Notes: generated by a model from the sequence alone, not told the origin. Positions 36,433 to 46,925 are shown, counted from the first letter of the stretch. The stretch: DNA of 54,098 nucleotides from an uncultured bacterium (GCA_949290385.1 CASERY010000063.1:1-54098); one strand, 5' to 3'. Numbers and translations: made by a program.

Positions 36433-38163
36433 ATGGATAAAAAAATATGGAAATGTGCGTCTGACGGAAAAGAAAATATCATTGACGAACTGATTCGGAA
36501 TAAATTCCTTCCGCGCCCGGTTGCTTTTTATCTGGCTGCCAGGGGAATTACTCAGAAAGAAGTGGATTCTTATTTTAACGCCTCTTTCTCAGACTTGTCG
36601 GATCCGTTCAGGTTTCCAGGCATGGAAACTGCCGTCAAACGTTTATGGAAGGCAATCCGGAACCGTGAACGTATTCTGATCCACGGAGATTATGATACGG
36701 ACGGAATTACTGCAACTGCACTTCTTGCATGGGTGCTGGAAAAAAATGGAGCTACAGTATCCTCCTTTCTGCCGCATCGTTTTGACGATGGATACGGTTT
36801 TACCCCGGATTCCCTCGCAAAAGCACTCGAAGCCGCCGGAGGCAGCTGCGGGGTGCTCGTAACCGTGGACTGTGGCATCAACAGCGCAGAAGCTGTCAGC
36901 GAGGCGGGAGCCAGAGGAATTGACGTGATCATTACCGATCACCATGAGCCCGCCAATGAACTTCCGGATGCACTGGCCATTGTGAATCCGAAAGTTCATG
37001 AATGCGTTTCAGATTTGAGAAATCTTTCAGGAGTAGGTGTAGCCTTTAAGTTGGCTCATGCGTTTATTCTTTATGGAAGGACGCATAACGAAGGCGGCTA
37101 TACCACGGATTTGCAGGATGTGCTGGACTACGTGGCCCTTGGAACGATTGCAGATATTGTGCCGATTCTGGGGGAGAACAGAATTCTGGTTAAGTACGGT
37201 ATGGAAATTCTACGCAGACAACTGCGTCCAGGTGTGCGTGCCCTGATTGAGGTGGCTCATGTAAATTCCAGAATGAATCCTTCCGATATTACCTTTAAAC
37301 TGGCTCCCCGGCTGAATGCCGCAGGCCGTCTGGGCAACGCCGTAAGCGCACTCCAGCTGATGACCGCGAGCAAAATCGTGGATGCATATCATTATGCAGA
37401 TATGCTGGAAAAATTCAATCAGAAGCGTCAGGCCAAGGAACAGGAGATTTTTCAGGAAGCCAAGAATCAGGTGGAATCTGATCCTGCATTTGCTTCATCC
37501 ATGACCATTCTTGCGGCAGGTGAGGACTGGCATCAGGGGGTAATCGGCATTGTAGCTTCACGCTTTGCCCGGGATTATAACCGTCCGGCCATTGTGTTGA
37601 CGATTCAAGGGGAAGAGGCCCATGGGTCCGGCCGCAGTGCAGGGGGAGTGAACCTGATCAAAATTCTGAGCAAATGCTCTCATCTGCTGACCCGCTACGG
37701 GGGACACCCTATGGCGGTAGGGCTGGGTCTGCATAAAAGTCAGATTCCTGCTTTTTAGAAGGCTTTTGAGGAATGTGTTCGGGAAGAGACCCGGCCTGCG
37801 GATCTGGTGGACAGCATCAGTTATGATGGTGTCGTGAATATCGCAGATCTGGGGGATGACTTTTTCAACTACTACGATGCACTGGGACCTTTCGGCCATG
37901 GCAATCCCCAGCCTATGTACCGGTTGAATCAGGTGGAGGTGATCCGCACATTCCCGATCAAGTCAGGACATACCAAAGGAATTCTGCGGGACAGCCGCGG
38001 GGATACCTGCGACTTTATTGCATTTAATATGACAATTGCACCTCATACGAAATGGGATGTCATTGCTGCGCCCCATATCAATGAATATTACGGGGAAAAA
38101 CGCAGACAGCTCCAGATTGCCGATTTCCGCACTTCAGGTCTGGATGATACTCCGTCTGCATGA
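36433..38163 (+). CDS. recJ: Single-stranded-DNA-specific exonuclease RecJ with one in-frame UAG
   Basis: The 576-residue 5'-3' exonuclease acts in recombination and mismatch repair. Motif I HGDYDTDGITAT, the DHH motif IITDHHEP, and the DHHA1 elements GSGRSAGGVNL and GGHPMAVGL are intact. A TAG at 37756-37758 (codon 442) follows HKSQIPAF; the frame then continues KAFEECV and through the C-terminal OB-fold (ALGPFGHGNPQPMY), ending in TGA at the usual length. E. coli RecJ has FQQRF here, so Gln at the TAG is the simplest reading. The downstream lipoprotein gene begins within the stop region. Confidence 0.94.
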
Positions 38164-38189
38164 CCAATCCGCTGAATAGGAGCATGATG

Positions 38190-38900
38190 ATGAATCAAAG
38201 AAAAAAGTATCGAACCATTGCAAGGTTGAATGCAGCGGTAAGTTTTTTCCTTTTGTTTGCGGGACTGCTGTTCTGCGGAGGCTGTTCATCTGAGGACGGA
38301 AACGCATCCGGCGGCAACGAAGCGGAAATTCCAGAGCGCAGAGATCTTTCTCCTGTTGAAATTGCAAAGCTGGGGCTGGAAGGCCTGAGCCAGATGGATA
38401 TCGATGTAAGTCTTCCTTACATGTACGGTTCAGCCCTGACTGCAATGCAGGAGAATGCTGGGCGCTTCAGAACAATGAAAATGGCCGCTGATGAAGGGGA
38501 TATAAAAGGTTTCCTGGTGGCATTCGGGACATCCCCGGAAGATGCTGCAAAAATGGAAGACCAGATTCTGCGCTCAAATCAGGAAATTGTTTTCTGGGAT
38601 GGAATTCGAAAGCGGTTTAAGGAATATGATCCATCTGAAATCATTTTTACGGAGAAAATCGAGGGCGATACTGCGGTGGTTACCCGGACCCGGGATGAAG
38701 ATTTCGATATGGTCTACTTTATCCGAAAAGATGGATTGTGGTATTTTGTTTCTCCTGCGGATTATCGCGCATTCCTGGCGGAGAAGGCTGGTTCTGTCGG
38801 GCAGACTTCTGCTCCAGAGACGATGCCGACAGAAAAGGAAAAAACTGTTTCCGCAGAGCAGGAGGATCCTTTTGCAGGACTTGAAAAAAAAGCAGAGTAA
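38190..38900 (+). CDS. Lipoprotein with NTF2/DUF4878-like domain
   Basis: Three in-frame ATGs occur at 38184-38192; the third is best spaced from AGGAG at 38178. The signal sequence (FFLLFAGLLFCGGC) has a GGC lipobox, followed by an acidic linker. Residues about 50-200 alternate helices and strands (LSPVEIAKLGLEGL, DTAVVTRTRDEDFDMVYFIR, DGLWYFVSP), the pattern of DUF4878/NTF2-like lipoproteins. The C-terminal 35 residues are Glu/Thr-rich and disordered. It is co-transcribed with recJ, probably by position only. The stop is TAA and a strong terminator follows. Function unknown. Confidence 0.75.
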   Translation: MNQRKKYRTIARLNAAVSFFLLFAGLLFCGGCSSEDGNASGGNEAEIPERRDLSPVEIAKLGLEGLSQMDIDVSLPYMYGSALTAMQENAGRFRTMKMAADEGDIKGFLVAFGTSPEDAAKMEDQILRSNQEIVFWDGIRKRFKEYDPSEIIFTEKIEGDTAVVTRTRDEDFDMVYFIRKDGLWYFVSPADYRAFLAEKAGSVGQTSAPETMPTEKEKTVSAEQEDPFAGLEKKAE

Positions 38901-38950
38901 GAAAATAAAAAAGAGGAAAGAAAAAATTTTTTTCTGTATGTCAGACTGTT

Positions 38951-38985
38951 AACCTTCCGGAGAATGAGTCCGGAAGGTTTTTTTT
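38951..38985 (+). terminator. Terminator of recJ-lipoprotein operon
   Basis: AACCTTCCGGA (38951-38961) pairs perfectly with TCCGGAAGGTT (38969-38979), followed by T8. Confidence 0.9.
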
Positions 38986-39587
38986 ATGCCAGCATTCGAA
39001 AGGAATGGTGTGAGAGAAATGAGAGCCGATGAGAACAGATGAGAACAGACAGTCAAGTTTACAACTGGGAATGGAAATGAATCGATGAGGCATATACAGA
39101 AAACGGAAAAGGTTTCTGCATGAGGAGATCCTGAAGACAATCAGACAAAAGTTTTCTGGTACTGCGTCCGTCTGTGTCGCTTCCGGTTATGCCGGATCTC
39201 ATGACGAAAAATATAGGCAAAAGGAGATTGCAGCCATACTGGGAAACATTCGGAATGGAGAAGAAGCCCTCTGAATGGACACATGCCAGCGCAAAAAAAA
39301 CTGTAGAATCAGAGTATTTCTCAGGGAAAGAAGTTTTTTGAAAAATCCCCATGCCTTATTCTTGCAAAGTCACATACAACTTTTTATCAGATGAAAAAAT
39401 CCTTCAAAGAGTTCCCATGCCCGAAACGCCCGTGGCATGAAGAGAAAGACTGAACTGGATGGATTGCCGTCTGTACAGAAAAAGCATTTCTTATCGAGAA
39501 AAAATAGAATGCAATTTCCGGATTTCGCATGAATAATACTCCGGTATCTGCACAGAAGAAGTGTTTCAGTTTGTTTGCCGGACGGGA

Positions 39588-39684
39588 GTATGAACGGAAC
39601 CTATAGGCCGATGGAATAGTTCGTGATTCTGCGCATTGACTCTGGCTGAATCGAGTATGAACGGAACCTATAGGCCGATGGAAT
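39588..39684. repeat. Two-copy perfect 30-bp repeat, period 67
   Basis: Identical copies at 39588-39617 and 39655-39684 (GTATGAACGGAACC then TATAGGCCGATGGAAT), with a GA immediately upstream of both. The 37-base interval is unrelated. Confidence 0.75.
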
Positions 39685-40021
39685 GGAGTTGACAGGCTCA
39701 GAAAAGCGATTGTTGAAACGCATCTGAATGCTGAATGCTAAATGCTAAATGCGGTTGGCAACCGGAAAAGTTCTGCAAATGTGTATATGGTCAGGGAAAT
39801 CAAAAAATGCAGGCGAAACAAAAATCCCTGCAGGATAGGATAAGGTAGATTCCGTGGATATTCCCAGATTTATCTATTGTTTTTTGTTCCTGCGATTATT
39901 CCTGTAGAAAAGGAGGAGGGCCTTCAAGTTATTTGCAGGACAATAATCTTTTCAAGGCCGGAAAGAAGAAAATACAGAAAATTTTTATGGGATTTTTTCC
40001 ATATTTCCTGGATTTTGGCAA

Positions 40022-40049
40022 TTGCTTTATCTGTTTCGGTGCCTATAAT
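40022..40049 (+). promoter_or_regulatory. Promoter of ABC transporter operon
   Basis: TTGCTT (40022-40027), a 16-base spacer, consensus TATAAT (40044-40049), 89 bases before the ATG. Confidence 0.6.
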
Positions 40050-40138
40050 ATTAGGCAGGCGGTGAAAAGTTGTATTCGCAGCTGTTTGCCGGAAAAATTT
40101 CCCCCCTGAAGTCATATAGGAGTTTTAAAAAAAAGACT

Positions 40139-41929
40139 ATGGGAAAAATTTATGAGTTCGCAAAGCCGTACTTGGGATTGTGTCTGGTATCCGGAGTCGC
40201 GCTTTTGATCTTCACCTTTTTCGGCATCCTGACGCCGTGGTATCTGAAAGTGATTATTGATACCTGTCTGCCGTCAGGAAATCAGGGTTTTTTGATCCTG
40301 ATGCTGCTGGCAATCCTTCTGACTTACTGCCTCCGGGAAATTTTCTTTTATATAAGTCATTATCTGCTGTACTATACAGGAGCAAGGACGCTGTTTGGCC
40401 TTCGCATCAAACTGTTCAAGCATCTGCAGACGCTTTCTCTGAGGTTTTATCAGGAGTACAGAACCGGTAAGCTGATCTCCAATATCCTCACAGACGTGAA
40501 TATGCTCAACGGGCTGATTTCATCTGTTCTTGTGAACCTGGTGATCCATTTATTTACGATTCTATGCATTCTGGTGGCGCTGTTCATGATGAGCCCGAAA
40601 CTTTCATTGCTTTCCATTGTGATGATTGTGTTTCAGTTCGTAAATTTCACCTACTTCAGAGGAAAAATTCAGAAAAACTAGAAGCATTTACGTGAAATGA
40701 TGTCGGAAGTTTCTGCAAGCCTTACGGAAACCATTAACGGCATCAAAGTGGTGAAGTCTTTCGGAAAAGAAAGGTTTGAGAATCGGTCTTTTGTAGAAAA
40801 ACTGCGTCCGGTATTTGATGTCAATATGACGGTATGCATGAACAGCGTATATTTGTGGATGATTGCTGAAGCCATTAATATCATTTGTATTGTTATTGTG
40901 CTGGGAGTCGGCGGAAGCATGGTAATCAGACATCAGATGAACATTGGTGAACTGGTCGCATATTATACCTATTTTTCCATGCTGACGGGCCCCATTTCAT
41001 CCCTGAGCAGCCTTACAACAACAATCAGTGAGGGCATGGTTTCTGTGGAGCGTCTGAGCAAACTGCTGAATGCCATTCCGGAGATTCGGGAATAGGAAAA
41101 TCCCAAGGAACTTCGGAATGCCAAGGGGCATTTGCGCTTTGACCACGTTTCCTTCGGGTATGAAAAAGACAAGCTGGTTCTGAAGGACTTTACTCTGGAT
41201 GTGCCCCCGGGTAAAAAAGTGGCTCTTGTAGGACCTTCCGGAAGTGGAAAGTCTACAATAGCCAGTCTGCTGATGCGCTTTTTTGACGTGAGTTCGGGAG
41301 CCATCAGCATCGATGGAATCAATGTCAAGGAAATGAGTCTCAATTCTCTGCGAAACAATGTGGGTATCGTGCTTCAGGAGTCGTTCCTTTTCAGCGGTAC
41401 CATTGAGGATAATATCCGGTACGGCCGGGAGGAGGCAACACATGAGGAGGTCGTGGCGGCAGCAAAGATGGCCAATGCCCATGACTTCATTATGGATTCT
41501 CCAAAGGGGTATTATTCCCAGGTGGGAGAAAACGGTGTCATGCTTTCCGGCGGCCAGAAACAGCGTCTGGCCATTGCACGTGCGATTCTGAAAAATCCTT
41601 CGGTGCTGGTGCTTGACGAAGCTACATCCGCGCTGGATACCATGTCGGAGGCGGTTGTGCAGGAGGCTCTTGATAAATTGATGGAAAACCGTACAACGGT
41701 GATTATTGCTCATCGTCTGTCCACGGTCCGCAATTCCGACTTGATCTGCGTCTTGAAAGACGGTGTTGTGGAAGAGCAGGGTTCTCATGCGGAACTGCTG
41801 ATGAAGGACGGCCTGTACCGGGAACTGTATGCTATGCAGTTGCGGGATCACAATAACGTGAAAAGCGATCTTTTTTCGGTAGGGGAATCCTCCGGTCTGC
41901 ATGGGTCGGCTGCCTCAACAAAAGGGTGA
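40139..41929 (+). CDS. ABC exporter, fused membrane and ATPase domains, two in-frame UAGs
   Basis: The frame is 597 codons with TAGs at 40679 (codon 181) and 41093 (codon 319), ending in TGA. Residues about 15-300 form six membrane helices of an MsbA/HlyB-type exporter. The first TAG lies in the long cytoplasmic loop (GKIQKN, UAG, KHLREMMSEVSASL), a polar position in homologues. The second joins membrane and ATPase domains. The ATPase has Walker A GPSGSGKST (365-373), Q-loop VLQESFLFSG, signature LSGGQKQR, Walker B VLVLDEATSALD and switch His in IIAHRLST. Neither half works without readthrough. ATG 40139 is preferred over TTG 40070. The adaptor gene follows. Confidence 0.92.
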
Positions 41930-41988
41930 GCCGGAAAAAATTGCAGCAAGGTCAATAAGATCAAAAAATACTACAGGAATTGAGTCAT

Positions 41989-43305
41989 ATGCATGAGCAT
42001 GCCCGATATCGTTTAAGATCCAGTCTTAAAGTTTTTATTCTGCTGATTGTGATTGCGCTTCTGATGATTCCGCTGGCCGGGATTCTTCTGTTTGTGTTTG
42101 AAGTGGAGGATTCCGTGATCTGTGAGGGAGAAGTAAGTCCGGAGGAGGAATATGAGATCGTTTCCCATTTGAGCGGCCGCCTGATGTCCCTGAATGTCCA
42201 CACGGGACAGAAAGTCTCCAAAGGAGATGTCCTGGCAGTCATTGATTCCACGGAGTTTGAAAACAGTCTGATTACGTTGCAGTCTGAAATCCGTCAGCTT
42301 GAAGCGGAACAGTCTGTAGCCCAGGTTGCCCTGGCGAACGAGAAAGCCGATCCTCTTCCACAGGATCTGTGGCACGCAGAAACCAATCTCCAGGAATGCC
42401 GGGAAAAAGAAGCCAAAGCCAAAGACAAGCTGGAACGTTACACCCGGTTGCTGGAACAGAATGCCGTGGCAAAGGTGGATCTTGAAAATATTGAACTGGA
42501 ATATATTGAAGCGGAAGCCGCCTTATAGCGAGCCCAGGAGAATTACGATCACGTTCAAAACGGTCTTGCTGAGCGCAATATCCTGAAAGCCCAGAAGGAT
42601 CTGGAACTTGTAACAGCTCATCTGGAGAGTAAGAAATCCCTGATTCCAATGTATGAACGAAAAATTCAGGACTGTACGTTGCGTGCTCCTGCAGATGGGG
42701 TTATTGTCAAAATCCCGTGCCGGAACTCCATGTATGTTACAGAAGGTGAGACTGCCGTCGTGATGGTGGATGGACAGGAAACCATGGTCTGGGCTTTTGT
42801 GGATGAGGCCTTTATCCGAAAAGTGAAAGTGGGGCAGTCCGCACTGGTCCGGAGCGAGGTTTACACGCATTTGCAGTATGGTAGCTTTGATGCCGAGGTT
42901 GTCAAAATTTCAGCAGTTCCCATCAAGGATGCCTCTGGGGCAGTGAAATATCCGGTGCGTCTGCATCTGGATACGGACAACTTTGATATTAAATACGGAT
43001 CCAAAGTGACTGTCACAATTATTATCGGCAATACGCCGGCTATTTATACACTGCTGAATATTTCTGCAGAGGATGAAATTATTTAGAGACGCCTGGAAAA
43101 TCTCCGGAAGAAATATGAAAGGAAATCAGCAGAGGCTACCGAAAAGGCCCGGGAACTGGAAAAAAGTCAGTCCCGTGATGAAAATGAAAGCGCTCGTGAT
43201 TCCGAAGATGAATACAGTTCGGGAAAAATTACTTCTGCCTCAGATCTGGAGGATGAATATCCATTAGATTCTCCTAGTTCTGAGCCGGAATATAAAGGAT
43301 ATTGA
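41989..43305 (+). CDS. HlyD-family membrane fusion protein with two in-frame UAGs
   Basis: Reading TAG as sense gives 438 residues ending in TGA. One N-terminal transmembrane helix (FILLIVIALLMIPLAGILLF) anchors it in the inner membrane. A lipoyl half-motif (VSHLSGRLMSLNVHTGQKV) is followed by a coiled-coil hairpin interrupted by a TAG at 42526 (codon 180; EAEAAL, UAG, RAQENYDH). The second lipoyl half is CTLRAPADGVIVKIP, followed by beta-barrel strands. A second TAG at 43084 (codon 366) precedes a 72-residue charged tail (RRLENLRKKYE, then Asp/Glu/Ser-rich), unusual for the family. The partner is the ABC exporter upstream. ATG 41989 has AGGA ahead. Substrate unknown. Confidence 0.9.
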
Positions 43306-43317
43306 TTTCAGCTTCTA

Positions 43318-43356
43318 CCGGGATCCCTGGTGAAAAAATGGCATAGGGGATCCCGG
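43318..43356. repeat. Perfect 10-bp inverted repeat after hlyD
   Basis: CCGGGATCCC (43318-43327) and GGGATCCCGG (43347-43356), with a 19-base loop, 13 bases after the stop. No T-run follows, so it may stabilise the mRNA 3' end rather than terminate. Confidence 0.6.
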
Positions 43357-43382
43357 ATGTACAGAAAACGTATGTTCATGGA

Positions 43383-43478
43383 GCCGCCTGAAGTAACCAT
43401 GCATCGGTCTTTCAGAATTGTGCCGGAGTGTATTGATCTCACCGTTAGGCAGCCTGAAACAACCATGTATCGGTGTCC
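43383..43478. repeat. Two-copy direct repeat, period 66
   Basis: Copies at 43383-43412 and 43449-43478 share GCCTGAA, AACCATG and ATCGGT blocks with isolated substitutions between them. Confidence 0.6.
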
Positions 43479-44063
43479 ATGCTTCATCGGAGAATATGAA
43501 CGGGATATGCTGTTGTATGAATCAGAAGGATGATGCTGCGGAACGGAAATGGTTTTCTTGACAGGCAAGAAAAATCGTGCATTTTTTCGACTTCAGCATA
43601 AGACCGGACGGAAGAAGTGCGGCCAGAGAATATGGTCGTGCACGATGAAAATGTGTCCCCTGTAAGATTTGTGCTTGATCTTTTCTGCGGGAGAGCTATC
43701 CAGATAAAAGGATTTTGTAGAAAACTCCCCCACCGAAAAAAGTTGCAAATCTACAGAGACGGAAAAAGATGGAGCTCCCTTTCCCTGGGGAAAGGATCCG
43801 GAATATTCGTTATATAACATCCTATTCGCGGCTGAATCCCCACAGAGTATATAAAAACTTGGGACAGTTGCATACCCCCCTATCCCTGGATCTTATCCGG
43901 TTGAATGAATCGAATCCTTTTCCTATGGAGGAGCCTGAAGCCGTGGATTTTTGATTTTGGGGAGGATAAACCGACTTTTCGGTTCAGGATGTTTTTCTTC
44001 TAAATCCATCCGATGTAAAATCTTCATATAAGATATAAAAAGAACCTTTTTTTGAAATTTGAT

Positions 44064-44092
44064 TTGAATTTTCTTAGAAAAAGGTTTACTAT
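44064..44092 (+). promoter_or_regulatory. Promoter-like site upstream of sugar kinase operon
   Basis: TTGAAT (44064-44069), a 17-base spacer, TACTAT (44087-44092). It lies 314 bases before the kinase ATG, so a long leader or another promoter is possible. Confidence 0.35.
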
Positions 44093-44406
44093 TACAGATG
44101 TTTATTAAAAATGGAACCTGTATTTCTTTCCCGCTGTCTTCAGGATTGTTGTCCGAGCCGGAGGAGAATGTGGATTCCCGGACAGGACTTGCTTTATGAC
44201 AAAGTGCATGGATAGCCTGTACAGCTCGGGAGACGCAGCAGACCCCATTTGAATTTATGAATATATCGTTTTCAGAGAACGGGTGGAGCACAGCGGTTGC
44301 AGACGTTTTTCTGATTCGATGGGAGACAGCGGCAGTTCGCGGACTTGTGTGCCGCATCAGAAGAATGGTTTCAGTGACCTTTTACTCAGGAAGGATTCAA
44401 TCTGCT

Positions 44407-45519
44407 ATGACAAAATTCCAGAAAATATCTGAAAATTTTTTAATTTTTGGAGATTACCTGCACTCTGAACCCTTTGGGAATGGCCATATTAACGATACGT
44501 TTATCAGCATATACAATCAGGCTGGACATCGTCTGACATACATTTTTCAGCGAATCAATACCAAAGTCTTTAAAAATCCGGATGAGCTGATGGAAAATAT
44601 TTCCCGGGTGACCAATCATCTGCGGAAAAAATATTCCAACCGGCGAGATTCATCCAGAAGAGCGTTGACCATTGTGCCGACGAAGAACGGCAAGGGATAT
44701 TTCAAAGATTCCGAAGGCAAATGCTGGAGAAGCTATCTTTTTATTGAGCGCGCACTTTGTTATGATATTCTGGAAACGCCGGAGCAGGCGTACAAGGCCG
44801 CGAAAGCTTTTGCCGAGTTCCAGCATCAGTTAAGCGATCTTCCTGAGCCGAGACTTCACGAAACCATCCCGAATTTTCACAATACTCCAATGCGAATGGG
44901 GGCTTTTGACGAAGCTTTGAGAAAGGATGCCCGGCACAGAGCGGGTGGGATTCAGGACGAGATTAATTTTGTGAACAAGCTTCGTCCCCAGGCCTCACGG
45001 CTTGTGGATCTGGAAGCGACCGGCAGGATTCCGGAACGGATTACGCACAATGATACAAAACTGAACAATGTTATGCTGGATGATATTACCAATGACGGCA
45101 TTTGCGTGATTGACCTGGATACCGTGATGCCCGGACTTTCCCTGTATGATTTTGGAGATTTGATCCGGAGCAGCATCAGTCCAGCAGCGGAAGATGAGAC
45201 GGATCTTTCCAAAGTATGCATCCGGAAAGACATCTTTGAAGCTGCTGCAAAAGGTTTCATTGAGGGATATGCAGGCGAATTGTTGGAAACAGAAATTGAC
45301 AATCTGACTTTTGCGGCCATTTTGATTACCTATGAGAACGGAGTACGGTTCCTGACAGACTATCTGCAGGGGGATACATATTTTAAAATACGTTATCCCC
45401 AGCATAATCTTGACCGAGCAAGAAACCAGTTCAAGCTGGTTCAGGAAATGCTGGATCATCAGCAGGAACTGGAAGATTTGGTCCGCAAGGTTCATCGTGA
45501 ACTGAAAAACGGAAAATAA
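44407..45519 (+). CDS. NahK-like phosphotransferase (N-acetylhexosamine kinase family)
   Basis: The product (370 aa) has the choline/aminoglycoside kinase fold of N-acetylhexosamine 1-kinase. Signatures are the N-terminal FGNGHINDTFIS nucleotide loop, TYIFQRINTKVFKNPDELM, the catalytic-loop RITHNDTKLNNVML with Asp, and the Mg-binding CVIDLDTVMPG, then DFGDLIR. It would phosphorylate GlcNAc/GalNAc at C1. That fits the two downstream nucleotide-sugar genes, since the product can feed UDP-HexNAc synthesis. The start is ATG 44407 after AGGAAGG; a longer N-terminus from 44257 lacks homology. The stop is TAA. Confidence 0.85.
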   Translation: MTKFQKISENFLIFGDYLHSEPFGNGHINDTFISIYNQAGHRLTYIFQRINTKVFKNPDELMENISRVTNHLRKKYSNRRDSSRRALTIVPTKNGKGYFKDSEGKCWRSYLFIERALCYDILETPEQAYKAAKAFAEFQHQLSDLPEPRLHETIPNFHNTPMRMGAFDEALRKDARHRAGGIQDEINFVNKLRPQASRLVDLEATGRIPERITHNDTKLNNVMLDDITNDGICVIDLDTVMPGLSLYDFGDLIRSSISPAAEDETDLSKVCIRKDIFEAAAKGFIEGYAGELLETEIDNLTFAAILITYENGVRFLTDYLQGDTYFKIRYPQHNLDRARNQFKLVQEMLDHQQELEDLVRKVHRELKNGK

Positions 45520-45551
45520 GAGCTTGCTTTTCCGGGGAAGTGTTGTGAAAT

Positions 45552-46838
45552 ATGCTCGATGCAATTAAGAACGGAACTGTTAAGGTCGGCCTGATCGGTC
45601 TTGGATATGTAGGGCTTCCACTTGCGGTTGAATTCGGGAAAAAGTACGACACGGTTGGTTTTGATATCAAAGAGTCCCGTCTGAAGATGCTGCGTGCGGG
45701 CCAGGATCTTACACTGGAAACTGCGCCGGAAGATCTGAAGAGCGCCCGTTTTCTGCGGTATTCCGGGGATTTGAATGATCTGCGGGACCGGGACATTCTG
45801 ATTGTGGCGGTTCCAACGCCGGTTGACCGGTACAATAATCCAGATCTCACTCCGCTTTATAAGGCGAGCGAGACTGCCGGGAAAGTGCTTCATAAAGGCA
45901 TGGTGGTGGTGTATGAAAGCACGGTTTATCCGGGGTGTACGGAGGAGGACTGTGTGCCGGTGCTGGAAAAATTCAGCGGATTGAAATTCAATCAGGATTT
46001 TTTCTGCGGCTATTCACCGGAACGTATCAATCCCGGGGACAAGGAGCATACGCTGACACGGATCAAAAAAATTGTATCCGGCTCGACTCCGGCTTCAGCG
46101 GATGTGGTTCAGGCTTTATACGATTCGATTCTAAGCAGTGGCACGTACCGTGTAAGCAGCATCAAGGTTGCGGAAGCCGCTAAAGTCATTGAAAATTCGC
46201 AGCGGGATTTGAATATAGCCTTTGTAAATGAGCTCGCGAAAATATTTCATCTTATTGGCATCGATACCCATGAAGTTCTGGAAGCAGCAGGCACGAAATG
46301 GAATTTCCTGAAATTTCAGCCGGGTTTGGTAGGCGGACACTGCATCGGGGTGGATCCTTACTACCTGACGCATAAGGCACAGGCACTGGGATATCATCCG
46401 GAGGTGATTCTTGCTGGACGCCGGATTAATGACGGCATGGGTAAATATGTGGCGGAGGCAGTGGTGAAACTTATGATCCGGAAAGGATATAAGATTTTGC
46501 ATTCCAAAGTGCTTCAGCTGGGGATAACCTTTAAGGAAAATTGTCCGGACATCCGTAACAGCCATGCGGTGGATGTTGTGCGAGGACTCCAGGAATTCGG
46601 ATGCGATGTGGATGTATGTGATCCCCTGGCAGATCCGGCAGAAGTCATGAATGCTTATGGCCTTGTGTCGCACAGGAAACTAAGTGATACGGATTTCAGA
46701 AAATATGATGCCGTGATTCTAGCAGTAGCACACAAGGAATTTCAGAACCTGGATTTGCGGACTGCAACCGGAGAAAATGCCGTAATCTTTGATGTGAAGG
46801 GGATTCTGCCGAGGGAACAGGTGGATGGACGTCTTTAA
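45552..46838 (+). CDS. UDP-N-acetylhexosamine dehydrogenase (nucleotide sugar dehydrogenase)
   Basis: The 428-residue enzyme performs two-step NAD oxidation of the C6 hydroxyl to a uronate. It has Rossmann GLIGLGYVGLPLAVEFG near the N-terminus, VPTPVD, YESTVYPGCTEE, CGYSPERINPGD, AAKVIENSQRDLNIAF, the catalytic cysteine in GGHCIGVDPYYL, and the C-terminal GITFKENCPDIRNS. The sequence resembles the TviB/WbpO group (UDP-GlcNAc or UDP-GalNAc 6-dehydrogenases). It lies 32 bases after the kinase and 87 before the epimerase. The stop is TAA. No in-frame TAG. Confidence 0.92.
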   Translation: MLDAIKNGTVKVGLIGLGYVGLPLAVEFGKKYDTVGFDIKESRLKMLRAGQDLTLETAPEDLKSARFLRYSGDLNDLRDRDILIVAVPTPVDRYNNPDLTPLYKASETAGKVLHKGMVVVYESTVYPGCTEEDCVPVLEKFSGLKFNQDFFCGYSPERINPGDKEHTLTRIKKIVSGSTPASADVVQALYDSILSSGTYRVSSIKVAEAAKVIENSQRDLNIAFVNELAKIFHLIGIDTHEVLEAAGTKWNFLKFQPGLVGGHCIGVDPYYLTHKAQALGYHPEVILAGRRINDGMGKYVAEAVVKLMIRKGYKILHSKVLQLGITFKENCPDIRNSHAVDVVRGLQEFGCDVDVCDPLADPAEVMNAYGLVSHRKLSDTDFRKYDAVILAVAHKEFQNLDLRTATGENAVIFDVKGILPREQVDGRL

Positions 46839-46925
46839 AATAAAGTCTTCTAAGAGAAGATACAGGCAGACGCCGTCTTGAGGGAGACCGTATTGGATGG
46901 AACGATTTTCAGGGAGAATCAGAGG

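Larger units (their letters stand above)
38901..40138. other. Intergenic region with terminator, repeat pair and promoter
   Basis: About 1.2 kb without a supportable gene. It contains the recJ operon terminator (38951-38985), a perfect repeat pair (39588-39684), a short tandem ATGCTAA/ATGCTGA run at 39722-39750, and the ABC transporter promoter. Confidence 0.45.
43306..44406. other. Intergenic region with inverted repeat, repeat pair and promoter
   Basis: About 1.1 kb with no convincing gene. A perfect 10-bp inverted repeat follows HlyD, a direct repeat pair lies at 43383-43478, and a promoter-like site lies at 44064-44092. The 67-codon frame at 43330-43533 consists mostly of the repeat pair. 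Confidence 0.45.

Noticed and set aside
39877-40065. 62-codon forward frame before the ABC exporter
   Set aside because: It contains the TTGCTT-TATAAT promoter of the exporter and no homology.
8530-43305. Interpretation of TAG-interrupted genes as pseudogenes or sequencing errors
   Set aside because: All 22 interruptions are TAG, none is TAA, TGA or an indel. The downstream halves keep catalytic motifs and normal codon use, and TAG never ends a gene here.
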